64,000 bases of DNA. Origin: Actinomyces sp. 432 (GTDB lineage Bacteria > Actinomycetota > Actinomycetes > Actinomycetales > Actinomycetaceae). The stretch's first letter is position 1; the number at the start of each line of letters is the position of its first letter. The translations under genes were made by a program, and so were the position numbers. Shown piece after piece: positions 27,279-36,649 of the stretch. The notes under the pieces were generated by a model. The model made no database searches and was not told where the DNA came from. It worked only from the letters and a program-made list of their open reading frames with translations. The stretch lies in NCBI RefSeq assembly GCF_009930875.1, contig NZ_CP025249.1, positions 868,001 through 932,000 on the forward strand, in the 5' to 3' direction.

Positions 27279-27400
27279 GTCTGCTACGAGCTTTCGTCTC
27301 TTAGTACGAACTTTTGCACCCTGGTGTACGGGTATTTGCCGCACACCAGGGTGCAAAGCGTCGTAGCAGGGTGCAAAGCGTCGCAACAGGCACCGCGGGC
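27279..27400 (+). repeat. 122-base structured repeat, copy B
   Basis: Second direct copy of the element at 26302-26423, 35 bases after the membrane-protein stop. Both inverted pairs are preserved in spite of the substitutions. A third, partial copy of its right end (GCAAAG..TCGCACCAGGCACCGCGGG) is at about 27435-27464. Nothing else is clear before the mmuM stop at 27563. Confidence 0.85.
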
Positions 27401-27562
27401 ACGGGTCACGGGTGCGGCAGTGGTAATCGTCGCCGTGCAAAGGTGTCGCACCAGGCACCGCGGGTACGGGGCAGGGGATCACGTTGCCGACCGGGGTTGC
27501 CGTGGTCTTCGGGCCGCGTCCCCCGGACCTCGGAGCGCGCTTCCCCCGACGTTCTCAGGCTT

Positions 27563-28516
27563 CTACGCCGTCGGCTCTCCCACCGCGGCCGCCAGCGCCC
27601 GGATCTGGGCCGGGGTGGTGCGGCAGCAGCCGCCGACGGCACGGGCTCCCAGAGCCTCCCAGGCAGGCAGTTTGCTGGCCAGCAGGTCGTCTCCGTGTCC
27701 CGTGCCGCCGCTGCCGGTGGACCATGTCTTGGCCTCGGCGTCATACTCCTCACCCGAGTTCGGGTAGACGACCAGCGGCACACTGCTGAGGCCGCCGAGC
27801 AGGCTCAGCGCCGTCGTCGCAGTCTCCGGGCGAGTGCAGTTGACCCCCAGCAGCCGTAGTTGCGGGGTTTCCCGCGCCCAGGCCGCCACGTCCTCCAGTG
27901 GCGTGCCGTCGCGCAGGGCTGCGCCGTCGTCGCGCACCGACAGCGACAGCCACGCGGGCACGCCCGGAGCCACTTCGGGCAGCAGCCCCAGCAGCGCGCG
28001 GATCTCCGGTCCCTGCGGCATTGTCTCCAGGGCCAGCACGTCCACGCCCGCCTGAGTCAGCAGCCGCAGCCGCGGGCGGTGGAAGGCGCGAAAGTCCTCA
28101 TCCGTGCGCGTGTAGGCGCCGGTGTACTCGCTGCCGTCGGCCAGATAGGCGCCGTAGGGCCCCACCGAACCCGCCACCAGGCCGTGGCGCCCGGTGGTCG
28201 CCGCGTGCTCGTCGCGGGCTCGGCGTGCCAGCCGCACCGCCTGGCGCACCATGCCCTCGGCCTCGTCCTCGCTCAGGCCCGCGCGCCGGTAGGCGTCCAG
28301 ATTCGCCTGGTAGGTGTTGGTCGTGGCCACGTCGGCGCCGGCGGCGAAGTAGGCACGGTGCACGTCCAGGACCGCGTCGGGTGCGTCGCGCATGGCCAGC
28401 GCGGACCACAACGGCCCGGAGGTGTCCACGCCCCGCTTCTCCAGCTCGGTGGCCATCGCGCCGTCAAGGACGATCGTCCCCCGCCTGGCCAGTAGTCTCG
28501 TTAGTGCGTCGCTCAT
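27563..28516 (-). CDS. mmuM: homocysteine S-methyltransferase
   Basis: A 317-residue zinc enzyme that moves a methyl group from S-methylmethionine (or SAM) to homocysteine to make methionine. The start [16 protein letters not shown] is the family signature; zinc ligands are in [10 protein letters not shown] and [18 protein letters not shown] 28516 follows GGGAGGGAATCGAT. It is divergent from the S-methylmethionine permease gene at 28623, with 106 bases between, the same pairing as mmuP/mmuM in enterobacteria. Confidence 0.95.
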   Translation of the reverse strand: MSDALTRLLARRGTIVLDGAMATELEKRGVDTSGPLWSALAMRDAPDAVLDVHRAYFAAGADVATTNTYQANLDAYRRAGLSEDEAEGMVRQAVRLARRARDEHAATTGRHGLVAGSVGPYGAYLADGSEYTGAYTRTDEDFRAFHRPRLRLLTQAGVDVLALETMPQGPEIRALLGLLPEVAPGVPAWLSLSVRDDGAALRDGTPLEDVAAWARETPQLRLLGVNCTRPETATTALSLLGGLSSVPLVVYPNSGEEYDAEAKTWSTGSGGTGHGDDLLASKLPAWEALGARAVGGCCRTTPAQIRALAAAVGEPTA

Positions 28517-28622
28517 ATCGATTCCCTCCCGACCCTGTTCGCGGCCGCCGCACGCCGACGGCATACCCACCCTAGCCGGGAAGACCAGACGCACCTGCCC
28601 GGACCTCTCTCAGGAAGCCCCC

Positions 28623-30139
28623 ATGGCACTCGAACCCGACACCGTCGCCGATCCTCCCGGACCGGCAGCCTCATCCCCACCGCCGCCTTCATCACCAATA
28701 CCCCCGCCATCGCAGTCCGCGGCCTGGACGCCGCCCGAGGCGCCGCCGACCGACGCTGAGTCGGCACGCAACCACGACCGCCTGCAGCGCAAGATGAGCT
28801 CGCGCCACCTGACGATGATCTCCTTCGGCGGGGTCATCGGCACCGGCCTTTTCGTCTCCTCCGGCTACACCATCAGCCAGGCCGGCCCGCTGGGAACCGT
28901 GATCGCCTACGCCGTCGGCGCGCTGCTGGTCTACCTGGTCATGCTGTGCCTGGGTGAGCTGAGCGTGGCCATGCCCTGGACCGGCGCCTTCCACGTGTAC
29001 GCCAAGGAGCTGATCGGTCCCGGCACCGGGTTCGTGGTGGCGGTGCTGTACTGGCTGACCTGGACCATCGCGCTGGGCTCGGAGTTCACCGCAGCCGGCG
29101 CCATCATGCGCCACTGGTTCCCCGCCACGCCGGTGTGGATGTGGTCGGCGATCTTCATCGTGGTGGTCTTCGCCACCAACGTGTTCTCGGTGCGGGTATT
29201 CGCCGAGGCCGAGTCCTGGCTGGCGGGGGTGAAGGTCTTCGCCATTATTGCCTTCATCGTGCTCGGCGGCTTGGCGATCATCGGCATCATCCCCATGTCC
29301 GATGGCTCCTCCTCTCCGGGCCGAGCAACTTCATCCGCGACGGCGCCTTCCCCAACGGCTTCGGGGCGGTGCTAACCACCATGCTGACGGTCAACTTCGC
29401 CTTCTCCGGCACCGAGCTGATTGGTGTAGCCGCGGGGGAGACCGCTGACCCCGGCCGCAACATCCCCCGCGCCATCCGCACCACCCTGGTGCGCTTGACC
29501 GTGTTCTTCATCGGCTCGATCGTGGTCATGGCCGCCTTCATTCCCTGGCGGGACGCTGGTGTGGACAACTCGCCCTTCGTCACGGTGCTGGACATGATCG
29601 GCGTGCCCCACGCGGGCGACATCATGAACATCGTGATCGTCACCGCGATCCTGTCCGCCGCAAACTCCGGTTTGTTCGCCTCCACCCGCATGCTGTGGTC
29701 GCTGGCCAACGAGGGGACCGTGCCGGAGATCGTCGCCCGTACCAACATGCGGGGCGTGCCCGTGGTGGCGCTGGCTCTGTCCATGTTGGGCGGACTGCTG
29801 GCACTGCTCAGCTCCGTGGTGGCCGCCGACACCGTCTACCTGGTGCTGGTGTCCATTTCCGGGCTCGCGGTAGTGATTGTGTGGATGGCGATCGCTGCCT
29901 GCCAGTTCGTCTTCCGACGCCGCTGGATCGACGCCGGGCACAGCCCCGCCGAGCTCGGCTACCGCACCCCCGGCTACCCGTGGGTGCCGCTGGCGGCCTT
30001 CATCGGCTCGGCCGCATCCTGCATCCTGATCGTCTTCGACCCCGGCCAGCGCTCCGCCCTGTACTGGACCGTGCCCTTCGTGGCCCTGTGCTACGCCGGG
30101 CACGCACTGGCACTGCGCCGCGGCTGGGTGAAGGCCTGA
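28623..30139 (+). pseudogene. mmuP: S-methylmethionine permease (APC family), frameshifted
   Basis: The N-terminal part, after a 50-residue Pro-rich tail, has [22 protein letters not shown] and [19 protein letters not shown], near-identical to E. coli MmuP. After [11 protein letters not shown] the frame breaks: GGGCCGAG at 29318-29325 needs one more C to continue as [14 protein letters not shown]. The second part is intact: [36 protein letters not shown], and the C-terminal TM segments. Total about 505 residues, 12 TM. A CAGGAAG precedes ATG 28623. With mmuM next door, the role is import of S-methylmethionine for methionine synthesis. The indel may be a sequencing error. Confidence 0.9.
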
Positions 30140-30184
30140 CTCGGGCGCGCGCAACGGCGGCGGCCCGCGCCATAGGCTGACCGC

Positions 30185-30514
30185 ATGCCCTCATATCGCA
30201 CCATCCTCACGGTCACCAACCTGCTGCCCGGCCACGGTCCGCAGGAGGTGGAGTCCGCCGCCCGCGCTGCCGTGACCGCGTCGACCACGCTGGAGGCCTT
30301 CCAGGTCGACGTCGTGCGCGGCCAGCCGCGCGTCACGATCCGCTTCACCGGGGCCGACGACGCCGAGGCCCGCACGGTACATGAGCGCACGGTGGCAGGG
30401 GTGCGGGAGGTCGCCGTCGTCCCGGCCGGTGTGCTTGCCAAGGTGGTAGGCGGGCGTAGCGTGCCTGTCGTCCAGGGGCGTGAGGTGCGGTGGCACGGCC
30501 AGCGCCCGGCGTGA
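30185..30514 (+). CDS. hypothetical protein, 109 residues
   Basis: A small soluble protein starting at ATG 30185. It opens with a hydrophobic strand (YRTILTVTNLLPG), then an Ala-rich helix (VESAARAAVTAS), then strands FQVDVVRG and RVTIRF, and a second helix/strand pair to VLAKVVGG. That alternation suggests a ferredoxin-like alpha/beta fold (inference from pattern only). No known family motif is seen. It lies between mmuP and tig with codon use like its neighbours. Confidence 0.65.
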   Translation: MPSYRTILTVTNLLPGHGPQEVESAARAAVTASTTLEAFQVDVVRGQPRVTIRFTGADDAEARTVHERTVAGVREVAVVPAGVLAKVVGGRSVPVVQGREVRWHGQRPA

Positions 30515-30671
30515 ATGTGAGCAGTTCCCGCCTGCTGTGGGTGGGCTCATTTGTCACCTGGCCGCGGCCGTGCCCTAGGATGGCCCGGAATTGACGCCGC
30601 ACCAGGGCGTCCGCAGGGACCCTTCCGGTCCCGCGCCACCAGCCGCATCCAAGCATTCGGAGTAGAACCCC

Positions 30672-32102
30672 GTGAAAAGTACCGTCGAGAACCTTGACCC
30701 CGCGCGCATCAAGCTGACCGTGGAGGTCCCCTACGAGGAGCTGGGGCCGAGCCTCGACGCCGCCTACAAGGAGATCGGCTCACAGGTTCAGATCCCGGGG
30801 TTCCGTCGCGGGCACGTCCCGCCGCGCATCATTGACCAGCGTGTGGGCCGCGCCTCCGTCATCCAGGAGGCCGTCAACAACAAGCTGCCCGACTTCTACC
30901 GGGACGCCATCAACGAGTCCGGACGCGTGCCCCTGAGCCAGCCGGACATTGAGGTCACCGAGCTCGTCAACGTGACCGGCCCCCAGGGAGGTCAGCTGGT
31001 CTTCACCGCCGAGGTCACCGTGCGCCCCGAGTTCGAGCTGCCCGAGCTGGGCGAGCTGGACGTGACCGTGGACGCCGTCGAGATCACCGACGCCGATGTG
31101 GACAGCGAGCTGGACAACCTGCGGGCTCGCTTCGGCTCGTTGAAGTCCGTCAAGCGTGCCGCCAAGACCGGCGACTTCGTCACCATTGACCTCAAGGCCG
31201 TCATCGACGGCGAGGAGGTCGACTCCGTGTCCGGCGTGTCCTACGAGATCGGTAAGGGCAACATGCTTGAGGGCCTGGATGACGCACTGACCGGCTTGAA
31301 GACCGACGGCTCCACCACCTTCACCACCAAGCTCGCAGGCGGTGAGCACGCGGGTGAGGAGGCTGAGGTGACCGTCACCGCGACCGCTGTCAAGGAGCGC
31401 GAGCTGCCGGAGGTGGACGACGAGTTCGCCCAGATGGCCTCCGAGTTCGACACCGTTGACGAGCTGCGCGAGGACCTGCGCCGTCAGGCGGCCGAGCGCA
31501 AGACCGGGGACCAGGCGATTGCCGCCCGCGATGCCCTGCTGGAGCGCCTGCGCGAGGCGGTCAGCTTCGAAGTGCCGGAGTCCGTGGTTGAGGATGAGAT
31601 CAAGCAGCATCTCCAGGCCGAGGGCAAGCCCGAGGGCGATCCGCACGCCGACGAGATCCGCGACGACGTCACCTCCGGGGTGCGCGATCAGATCCTGCTG
31701 GACGTGCTGGCCGAGTCGCTGGACGTCTCTGTGACCCAGGACGAGCTGCTGGAGTTCCTCATGCAGACGGCTCAGCAGTACGGCATGGAGCCGGCGCAGT
31801 TCATGCAGGGCGCTCAGCAGGCCGGCCAGATTCCAGCCTTCGTTTCAGAGGTTGCCCGCAACAAGTCCCTGGCGATGGGGCTGCGTCAGGTGACGGTGAA
31901 GGACTCCAATGGCCAGACCGTGGACCTGACCGAGTTCATCGGCTCCGACGAGCTCGACGCCGAGGCCAATGCGGCCGCCGCAGCCGAGGCTGCTGCCGAC
32001 CAGGCAGATGAGGCGGCGGACGAGGTCGTCGTTTCCCCTGCCGATGCGGACGAGTCCGCCGACTCCGGCTCCTCCGCGGAAAGCGCCGACGACGCCGAGT
32101 GA
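30672..32102 (+). CDS. tig: trigger factor (ribosome-associated chaperone)
   Basis: A 476-residue trigger factor. The N-terminal ribosome-binding domain contains IPGFRRGHVPPRII (the GFRxGxxP signature). The peptidyl-prolyl isomerase domain follows at about 155-240 (GDFVTIDLKAVIDGEEV, SYEIGKGNMLEGLDDAL), then the helical C-terminal chaperone domain, ending in an acidic Ala/Asp tail (ADESADSGSSAESADDAE) typical of actinobacteria. The start is GTG 30672. It is followed by a very strong terminator and, after an unrelated cupin gene, by clpP1P2. Confidence 0.97.
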   Translation: MKSTVENLDPARIKLTVEVPYEELGPSLDAAYKEIGSQVQIPGFRRGHVPPRIIDQRVGRASVIQEAVNNKLPDFYRDAINESGRVPLSQPDIEVTELVNVTGPQGGQLVFTAEVTVRPEFELPELGELDVTVDAVEITDADVDSELDNLRARFGSLKSVKRAAKTGDFVTIDLKAVIDGEEVDSVSGVSYEIGKGNMLEGLDDALTGLKTDGSTTFTTKLAGGEHAGEEAEVTVTATAVKERELPEVDDEFAQMASEFDTVDELREDLRRQAAERKTGDQAIAARDALLERLREAVSFEVPESVVEDEIKQHLQAEGKPEGDPHADEIRDDVTSGVRDQILLDVLAESLDVSVTQDELLEFLMQTAQQYGMEPAQFMQGAQQAGQIPAFVSEVARNKSLAMGLRQVTVKDSNGQTVDLTEFIGSDELDAEANAAAAAEAAADQADEAADEVVVSPADADESADSGSSAESADDAE

Positions 32103-32121
32103 CGTCTGCACATAACGCGTA

Positions 32122-32153
32122 GAGGGGGCCGCGCCTTAAGGCGCGGCCCCCTC
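32122..32153 (+). terminator. strong intrinsic terminator after tig
   Basis: GAGGGGGCCGCGCC, loop TTAA, GGCGCGGCCCCCTC: a perfect 14-base-pair stem starting 20 bases after the tig stop. The rest of the gap to 32286 shows no gene. Confidence 0.85.
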
Positions 32154-32286
32154 GCATTACGGGTTCTTCGTGCTTGCGGGTGTGGTGGGGTGGCTGGTGC
32201 GCATGTCTGGAGTGCCGTGCGTGTGTGCCCGGGCGCCCTGGGTGCGAACCACTGCACCCGCAAACCCCAAGAGCCGGGTTGGGCGG

Positions 32287-32640
32287 TTAGTTCCTGCTGC
32301 TCCGATCATCGACCTCCACCATCACCAGCTGCATCCGGCAAGGGGTGACGGCGGTCAGGGCGTGGCGGTCGTTCGGGGCCAGGTAGATGACGTCGCCGGC
32401 CCGCATGCGCTCGGTGCGCCCGGCCACGGTGAAGTCCATCTCGCCCTCCAGCAGCGTGACCACCACCGCCTTGGTGGAGGCGTGCTCGGTGAGCAGCTGG
32501 CCGGCGTCGAAGGTGAAGATGACGGTGCGCAGGACGGCGTTGTTGACCACCACGCGGGAGGTGGTCGCTTCCTCGCTGACCGGCAGGGCCTCATTCAGGC
32601 CGAGGCGGAACAGGGACTCGGAGACGGGCGTGGTGGGCAT
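32287..32640 (-). CDS. cupin-domain protein
   Basis: A 117-residue single-domain cupin. The first cupin motif is replaced by LLTEHASTKAVVVTLLEGEMDF, keeping one His and Glu; the second reads AGDVIYLAPNDRHALTAV with Pro, Asn and His. Such proteins may bind a metal and a small molecule or act as sensors; no substrate can be assigned. ATG 32640 follows GAGGAAGG. It is the only minus-strand gene between tig and clpP1. Confidence 0.85.
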   Translation of the reverse strand: MPTTPVSESLFRLGLNEALPVSEEATTSRVVVNNAVLRTVIFTFDAGQLLTEHASTKAVVVTLLEGEMDFTVAGRTERMRAGDVIYLAPNDRHALTAVTPCRMQLVMVEVDDRSSRN

Positions 32641-32934
32641 GATGGTTTTCCTTCCTCGGCTTACACGTGCATGTTGGGACTCAACGCGCTCGCGGACGGG
32701 AGCATTTATCCCCGGTAGAGCCGTTTCAAATCCTGTAGCCGAGGCTACTCGCATCGGGGGCGGCTAGCCGGTGGCCTCGGGCACACCGCGGCTGGTCGGG
32801 TTCCGTCCGTGGCGGGGCGAAGTGGCGATCCGCGCCGTCGTTGTGTGGGCCGTAAGCGAAAAGCCTCCGATCCTGGGCATGCGCTGGGCGAGTGGCGGGT
32901 TAGCGTTGGCATCACCGAACACGGAAGGACTGAC

Positions 32935-33573
32935 GTGAGCGAGCTCCACACGCCCCCGGCGGCCATCACTCCGGCCGCCGCCGACGGATCCGGTACGGGC
33001 CTGGGCCTGACCGACTCCATCTACAACCGCCTGCTCAAGGAACGCATCATCTGGCTCGGCTCTGAGGTGCGCGACGACAACGCCAACGCCATCTGCGCGC
33101 AGATGCTGCTGCTGGCCGCCGAGGACCCCGAGCGGGACATCTACCTCTACATCAATTCCCCGGGTGGCTCCGTGACTGCTGGCATGGCCATCTACGACAC
33201 CATGCAGTACGTCCAGCCAGATGTCGTCACGGTCGCCACCGGCCTGGCCGCCTCTATGGGGCAGTTCCTGCTCTCCTCCGGTGCGCGGGGCAAGCGCTAC
33301 ATCACGCCGCACACCCGGGTGCTCATGCACCAGCCCTCCGGCGGTGCGGGCGGGTCGGCCACCGATATTCGCATCAACGCCGACCTGATCATCAAGATGA
33401 AGCAGGAGCTGTCCGAGATCACTGCCGCGAACACCGGACACACGGTTGAGGAGATCATCCGCGACTCCGACCGCGACCACTGGTTCTCCGCGCAGGAGGC
33501 CCTGGACTACGGCTTTGTTGACCACATCGTGAGCTCCAGCCGCGAGATCGGCACCCAGAACGGAGAGAACTGA
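32935..33573 (+). CDS. clpP1: ATP-dependent Clp protease proteolytic subunit (ClpP1)
   Basis: A 212-residue ClpP serine peptidase. [21 protein letters not shown] forms the oxyanion region, the nucleophile Ser is in [16 protein letters not shown], His in [10 protein letters not shown], and Asp in [13 protein letters not shown] 32935 follows GGAAGGACTGAC. It overlaps clpP2 closely (1 base between), so the two are co-translated and expected to form a mixed ClpP1P2 tetradecamer as in other actinobacteria. Confidence 0.97.
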   Translation: MSELHTPPAAITPAAADGSGTGLGLTDSIYNRLLKERIIWLGSEVRDDNANAICAQMLLLAAEDPERDIYLYINSPGGSVTAGMAIYDTMQYVQPDVVTVATGLAASMGQFLLSSGARGKRYITPHTRVLMHQPSGGAGGSATDIRINADLIIKMKQELSEITAANTGHTVEEIIRDSDRDHWFSAQEALDYGFVDHIVSSSREIGTQNGEN

Positions 33574-33574
33574 C

Positions 33575-34270
33575 ATGACGAGCTCTCGCCCTTACTTCGA
33601 CGCCGTTGCCAGGCAGGTCGAGGCTGCGGGCATTAACCCGCAGTCGCTGCCGCAGGCCCGCTACGTGCTGCCCCAGTTCGAGGAGCGCACCGCCTATGGC
33701 TTCAAGCGGCAGGACCCATACGCCAAGCTGTTCGAGGACCGGATCGTCTTCATGGGCGTGCAGGTCGACGACGCCTCCGCCGACGACATCATGGCCCAGC
33801 TGCTGGTCCTGGAGTCGCAGGACCCCGACGGCCTGATCACCATGTACATCAACAGCCCCGGCGGCTCCTTCACGGCGCTGACGGCAATTTACGACACCAT
33901 GCAGTACATCAAGCCGCAGCTGCAGACCGTCTGCCTGGGGCAGGCCGCCTCCGCGGCCGCCGTGCTGCTGGCCGCGGGCTCGCCCGGCAAGCGCCTGGCG
34001 CTGCCCAACGCGCGCGTGCTCATCCACCAGCCCGCCATGGAGGGCGTGCAGGGCCAGGCCAGTGACATCGAGATCATTGCCAACGAGATCGATCGCATGC
34101 GCACGTGGCTGGAGGAGACCCTGGCGTCTCACACCGGTCAGCCGGTGGAGAAGGTACACGCCGATCTCGAGCGTGACACGATCCTGACGGCTGCGGCCGC
34201 CAAGGAGTACGGCATCGTCGACCAGGTGCTGACCTCCCGCAAGGCGCCCGCATCTCCGCACTCGGCGTAG
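33575..34270 (+). CDS. clpP2: ATP-dependent Clp protease proteolytic subunit (ClpP2)
   Basis: A 231-residue ClpP paralogue. It has the longer actinobacterial N-terminus [50 protein letters not shown], nucleophile Ser in [15 protein letters not shown], His in [11 protein letters not shown], and Asp in [10 protein letters not shown]. It pairs with ClpP1; degradation of substrates also needs ClpX or ClpC. In many actinobacteria clpX follows directly, but here a terminator follows. Confidence 0.97.
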   Translation: MTSSRPYFDAVARQVEAAGINPQSLPQARYVLPQFEERTAYGFKRQDPYAKLFEDRIVFMGVQVDDASADDIMAQLLVLESQDPDGLITMYINSPGGSFTALTAIYDTMQYIKPQLQTVCLGQAASAAAVLLAAGSPGKRLALPNARVLIHQPAMEGVQGQASDIEIIANEIDRMRTWLEETLASHTGQPVEKVHADLERDTILTAAAAKEYGIVDQVLTSRKAPASPHSA

Positions 34271-34310
34271 GCGCGCGCCGGTCTTACCGGATCGGGTGAA
34301 ATTCCGCAGG

Positions 34311-34344
34311 GCGGGGCGGTGCCGGTTCTCCGGCGCCGCCCCGC
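34311..34344 (+). terminator. intrinsic terminator after clpP2
   Basis: GCGGGGCGGTGCCGG, loop TTCT, CCGGCGCCGCCCCGC, then TTGCTT. A 15-base-pair stem with one mismatch, 40 bases after the clpP2 stop. Confidence 0.8.
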
Positions 34345-34353
34345 TTGCTTAAT

Positions 34354-34389
34354 CGCCGAGACCGGCACTTGTAACGCACCGAGACCGGC
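34354..34389 (+). repeat. CGAGACCGG dispersed repeat, copy 1
   Basis: Two CCGAGACCGG cores separated by CACTTGTAACGCA, 23 bases apart. The same unit recurs at 37529, 48464, 55103 and (variant) 58966, always between genes. Confidence 0.7.
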
Positions 34390-34433
34390 TCAAGCGGGTC
34401 AGCGGCCATCGTGCCCGCCAAGGGTGCTAGGGC

Positions 34434-34763
34434 TTAATTATAGGTCGCCCCGGCGCGGGCGTATTCCGCTATGGCTGGTATCGCTGCCGGTACGACACGG
34501 AACCAGGCTGGCAGGCTCTCAACCGGAAGAGAGTGGTTGGCAACCGAACGTGAGCAAACCTCGAAGGTGCCGTCGGCGGCAGCGGCTCGCTCCATTGCGG
34601 AAGTCCAGTCGTTGGCGCCCTGAATCGCGTAAATCGCCGTTCCATTGACCATTACCGTGATGGCCTCAGCGAAGCCGAGTTCGGTCATATTGGCGAGGTT
34701 GCTTAGTGCGGCTGGCCAACGGTCGGCTTGAGAGACATGAAGAACAAAACGAGTCGTTACCAC
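34434..34763 (-). CDS. DsrE/DsrF-like family protein
   Basis: A 109-residue protein with the DsrE-like pattern: FVLHVSQADRWPAALSNLANM then AITVMVNGTAIYAI, and WTSAMERAAA. Many members act in sulfur relay or bind small thiols, but here the only cysteine is in FEVCSRSVANHSL; a role cannot be assigned. Of several possible starts, GTG 34763 (VVTTRFVLHV) fits the family; an upstream ATG at 34847 would add 28 unrelated residues and overlap the divergent DUF523 promoter. Confidence 0.75.
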   Translation of the reverse strand: MVTTRFVLHVSQADRWPAALSNLANMTELGFAEAITVMVNGTAIYAIQGANDWTSAMERAAAADGTFEVCSRSVANHSLPVESLPAWFRVVPAAIPAIAEYARAGATYN

Positions 34764-34848
34764 AATGATGATAGCCCGCCATCCGGCTTCCGCCTCGGGC
34801 CGTGGCGCGCTCGACGTCGAACTTCCACGGGCCACTAGGCTAGTCACC

Positions 34849-35331
34849 GTGAATTCTTCCGTTCAGGGCGGCCCGCTGCTCGTAAGCGCCTGTTTGGCCG
34901 GCTTCAAGTGCCGGTACGACGGCGGTGCGAAGCCCGATCGCGACATCGCTGGCCTGGCTGCCGAGGGACTCGCCCTGCCGCTGTGCGCCGAGCTGATGGG
35001 CGGTCTGCCCATCCCGCGGTCGCCTGCCGAGATCGTCGGCGGTGACGGTGAGGATGTCCTCGACGGGCACGCCCGGGTGATCACCCGCGACGGCGAGGAC
35101 GTCACCGATGCATTCATTCAGGGTGCCAATGCGGCCGCCGCGGTAGCGGCACATATGGGATGTCCAGCTGCGGTGTTGCAGGAGCGCAGCCCCGCATGCG
35201 GCGTGCGCACCATCTACGACGGCACTCATAGCGGCGAGCTCAAGCAGGGCTGCGGAGTGCTGGCCGCCGCACTACGTCGTCGCGGGATCGCCGTCGTCCC
35301 CACGGGAACCGTGCGAGAGCGCGGCCGGTAG
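34849..35331 (+). CDS. DUF523 family protein
   Basis: A 160-residue DUF523 protein. Conserved parts are LLVSACLAGFKCRYDGG near the N-terminus, LCAELMGGLPIPRSPAEI, and VLQERSPACGVRTIYDGT with GCGVLAA; the cysteines at SACL, FKC, SPACG and QGCG are the invariant ones and may bind a metal or FeS centre. Its biochemical function is not settled. GTG 34849 gives the normal family N-terminus. Confidence 0.88.
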   Translation: MNSSVQGGPLLVSACLAGFKCRYDGGAKPDRDIAGLAAEGLALPLCAELMGGLPIPRSPAEIVGGDGEDVLDGHARVITRDGEDVTDAFIQGANAAAAVAAHMGCPAAVLQERSPACGVRTIYDGTHSGELKQGCGVLAAALRRRGIAVVPTGTVRERGR

Positions 35332-35572
35332 CCGTCGCTGGATTCCGGCCCACGAGCGTCGACGCCTTCGCCGATTGTCCCTGCGCCGGTAACCCAGCGT
35401 CCGCCTGACCGTGCGCCGAAACGAGGGCCGGCACGAGATGGCCTTCCCCGCCTGTGCGCTGCGCAGTCGACGGTGAGCGATGCATGCTCGCGGGCACGGC
35501 GGTCACCTTCCTGCGCGGGGAGGTCATGGGACTGTAGATGGGTTCCGCGTTTGGGTGCGGGCGGAACAGGGC

Positions 35573-36616
35573 TTAGGGTGCGACCGACAGCGCTTGTCCG
35601 AGGGTAAAGGCCGCGACATCGTCGGGGCGCTGGCCGATGGCGCGCGCCCAGGCAGTCGTCGTTATCCGAGACTGGCGCAGATGTTTCACCAGGGCGTCAT
35701 GGATCCGTGAGCGCTCATAGGGGAGTGAGCTGCCGGGCTCACCGGTTTCAAAACCGCGGCGGGTGAGTTCGGCCATGAGTTGGCGGTGTCCCCAATCAGA
35801 AGCTCTTCCGACGTCGTGGACTGAGTGTGCCGCGGCGACGGCGGAAGTGCCGAAATGACGGGCGAGCGCAATAACTGCGTCCAGCGGTGGGGCGGAGGGC
35901 ATCATAGCGCGTACGGAATCGGGCGGGAGCAAGAGCGTTGCTGCGAAGACGTTGGCCTCCCGTTCCAACTCCCGGTCTGTGGCGGCGTCGGTCTTTGTGC
36001 TGGAGTGCATCAGGAGATGTCCGAGCTCGTGGGCGAGATCAAAGCGGGACCGCTCCGGCGTCTTCCGGCGGGCGAGGAACACGTATGGGCGTGCATCTTG
36101 ACCCCAGAAACTGAAGGCGTCGACGTCCTGCTCGGCCGCCGGGATCCCCAGCACCCGAATGCCATGGGACTCAACAAGCTGTACGAGGTTCGGCAGTGGG
36201 AAGTCGCCTAAGGCCCATTGTCGGCGCACCGCCTCAGCCGCCGCTTGAGGGGACAGGCTCGGATCGAGTTCCGGCAGCGCAAGCACAGGCAGGCCAAGTC
36301 GCCGGCTCATCTCGTTGAACATTTCCATTCCCAGAGCCCCGAGGGCGGTGGCCCGGTGTAGGAGAGCTGCGCTCGTACGGCGGCGCATTCTGAAGAATAT
36401 CAGATCATCGGTCACCGCAGCGGCCGGATTAGTTTGGAAGAATGCCACGGGTTGTGCGGTGGCGGTTGAGAGCACGTCGGCCCTGGTCTCGGGCGCGCCG
36501 CTGTCTTCCCAGTTTGCGAGAGTACGAGTGGTCACGCCGACGGCGGTGGCCAGGTCTAGCCGGGACAATCCGCCGCGTTCGCGGGCGATTGTGACACGTG
36601 TGGGGTGGATGGACAT
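35573..36616 (-). CDS. XRE-type HTH plus ImmA/IrrE metallopeptidase
   Basis: A 347-residue two-domain protein. Residues 5-40 are a Cro/C1-type helix-turn-helix (LSRLDLATAVGVTTRTLANWE). The central part holds the zinc peptidase motif FDLAHELGHLLMH with a downstream REANVFAATLLLP glutamate. Such proteins (ImmA, IrrE, PezT-partner types) cleave or control a repressor or antitoxin in mobile elements and stress responses. It ends just before a GC-poorer gap and follows a 235-residue gene of unknown function by 33 bases on the same strand. A regulator/protease of a toxin-antitoxin or phage-derived module is plausible. Confidence 0.88.
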   Translation of the reverse strand: MSIHPTRVTIARERGGLSRLDLATAVGVTTRTLANWEDSGAPETRADVLSTATAQPVAFFQTNPAAAVTDDLIFFRMRRRTSAALLHRATALGALGMEMFNEMSRRLGLPVLALPELDPSLSPQAAAEAVRRQWALGDFPLPNLVQLVESHGIRVLGIPAAEQDVDAFSFWGQDARPYVFLARRKTPERSRFDLAHELGHLLMHSSTKTDAATDRELEREANVFAATLLLPPDSVRAMMPSAPPLDAVIALARHFGTSAVAAAHSVHDVGRASDWGHRQLMAELTRRGFETGEPGSSLPYERSRIHDALVKHLRQSRITTTAWARAIGQRPDDVAAFTLGQALSVAP

Positions 36617-36649
36617 GTCGTGATTGAGTCGATGCCACTGGGGTGGGCG

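Noticed and set aside
35332..35572. Small gene between DUF523 and ImmA/IrrE
   Set aside because: Short frames only, without ribosome sites or sensible composition; nothing could be supported.
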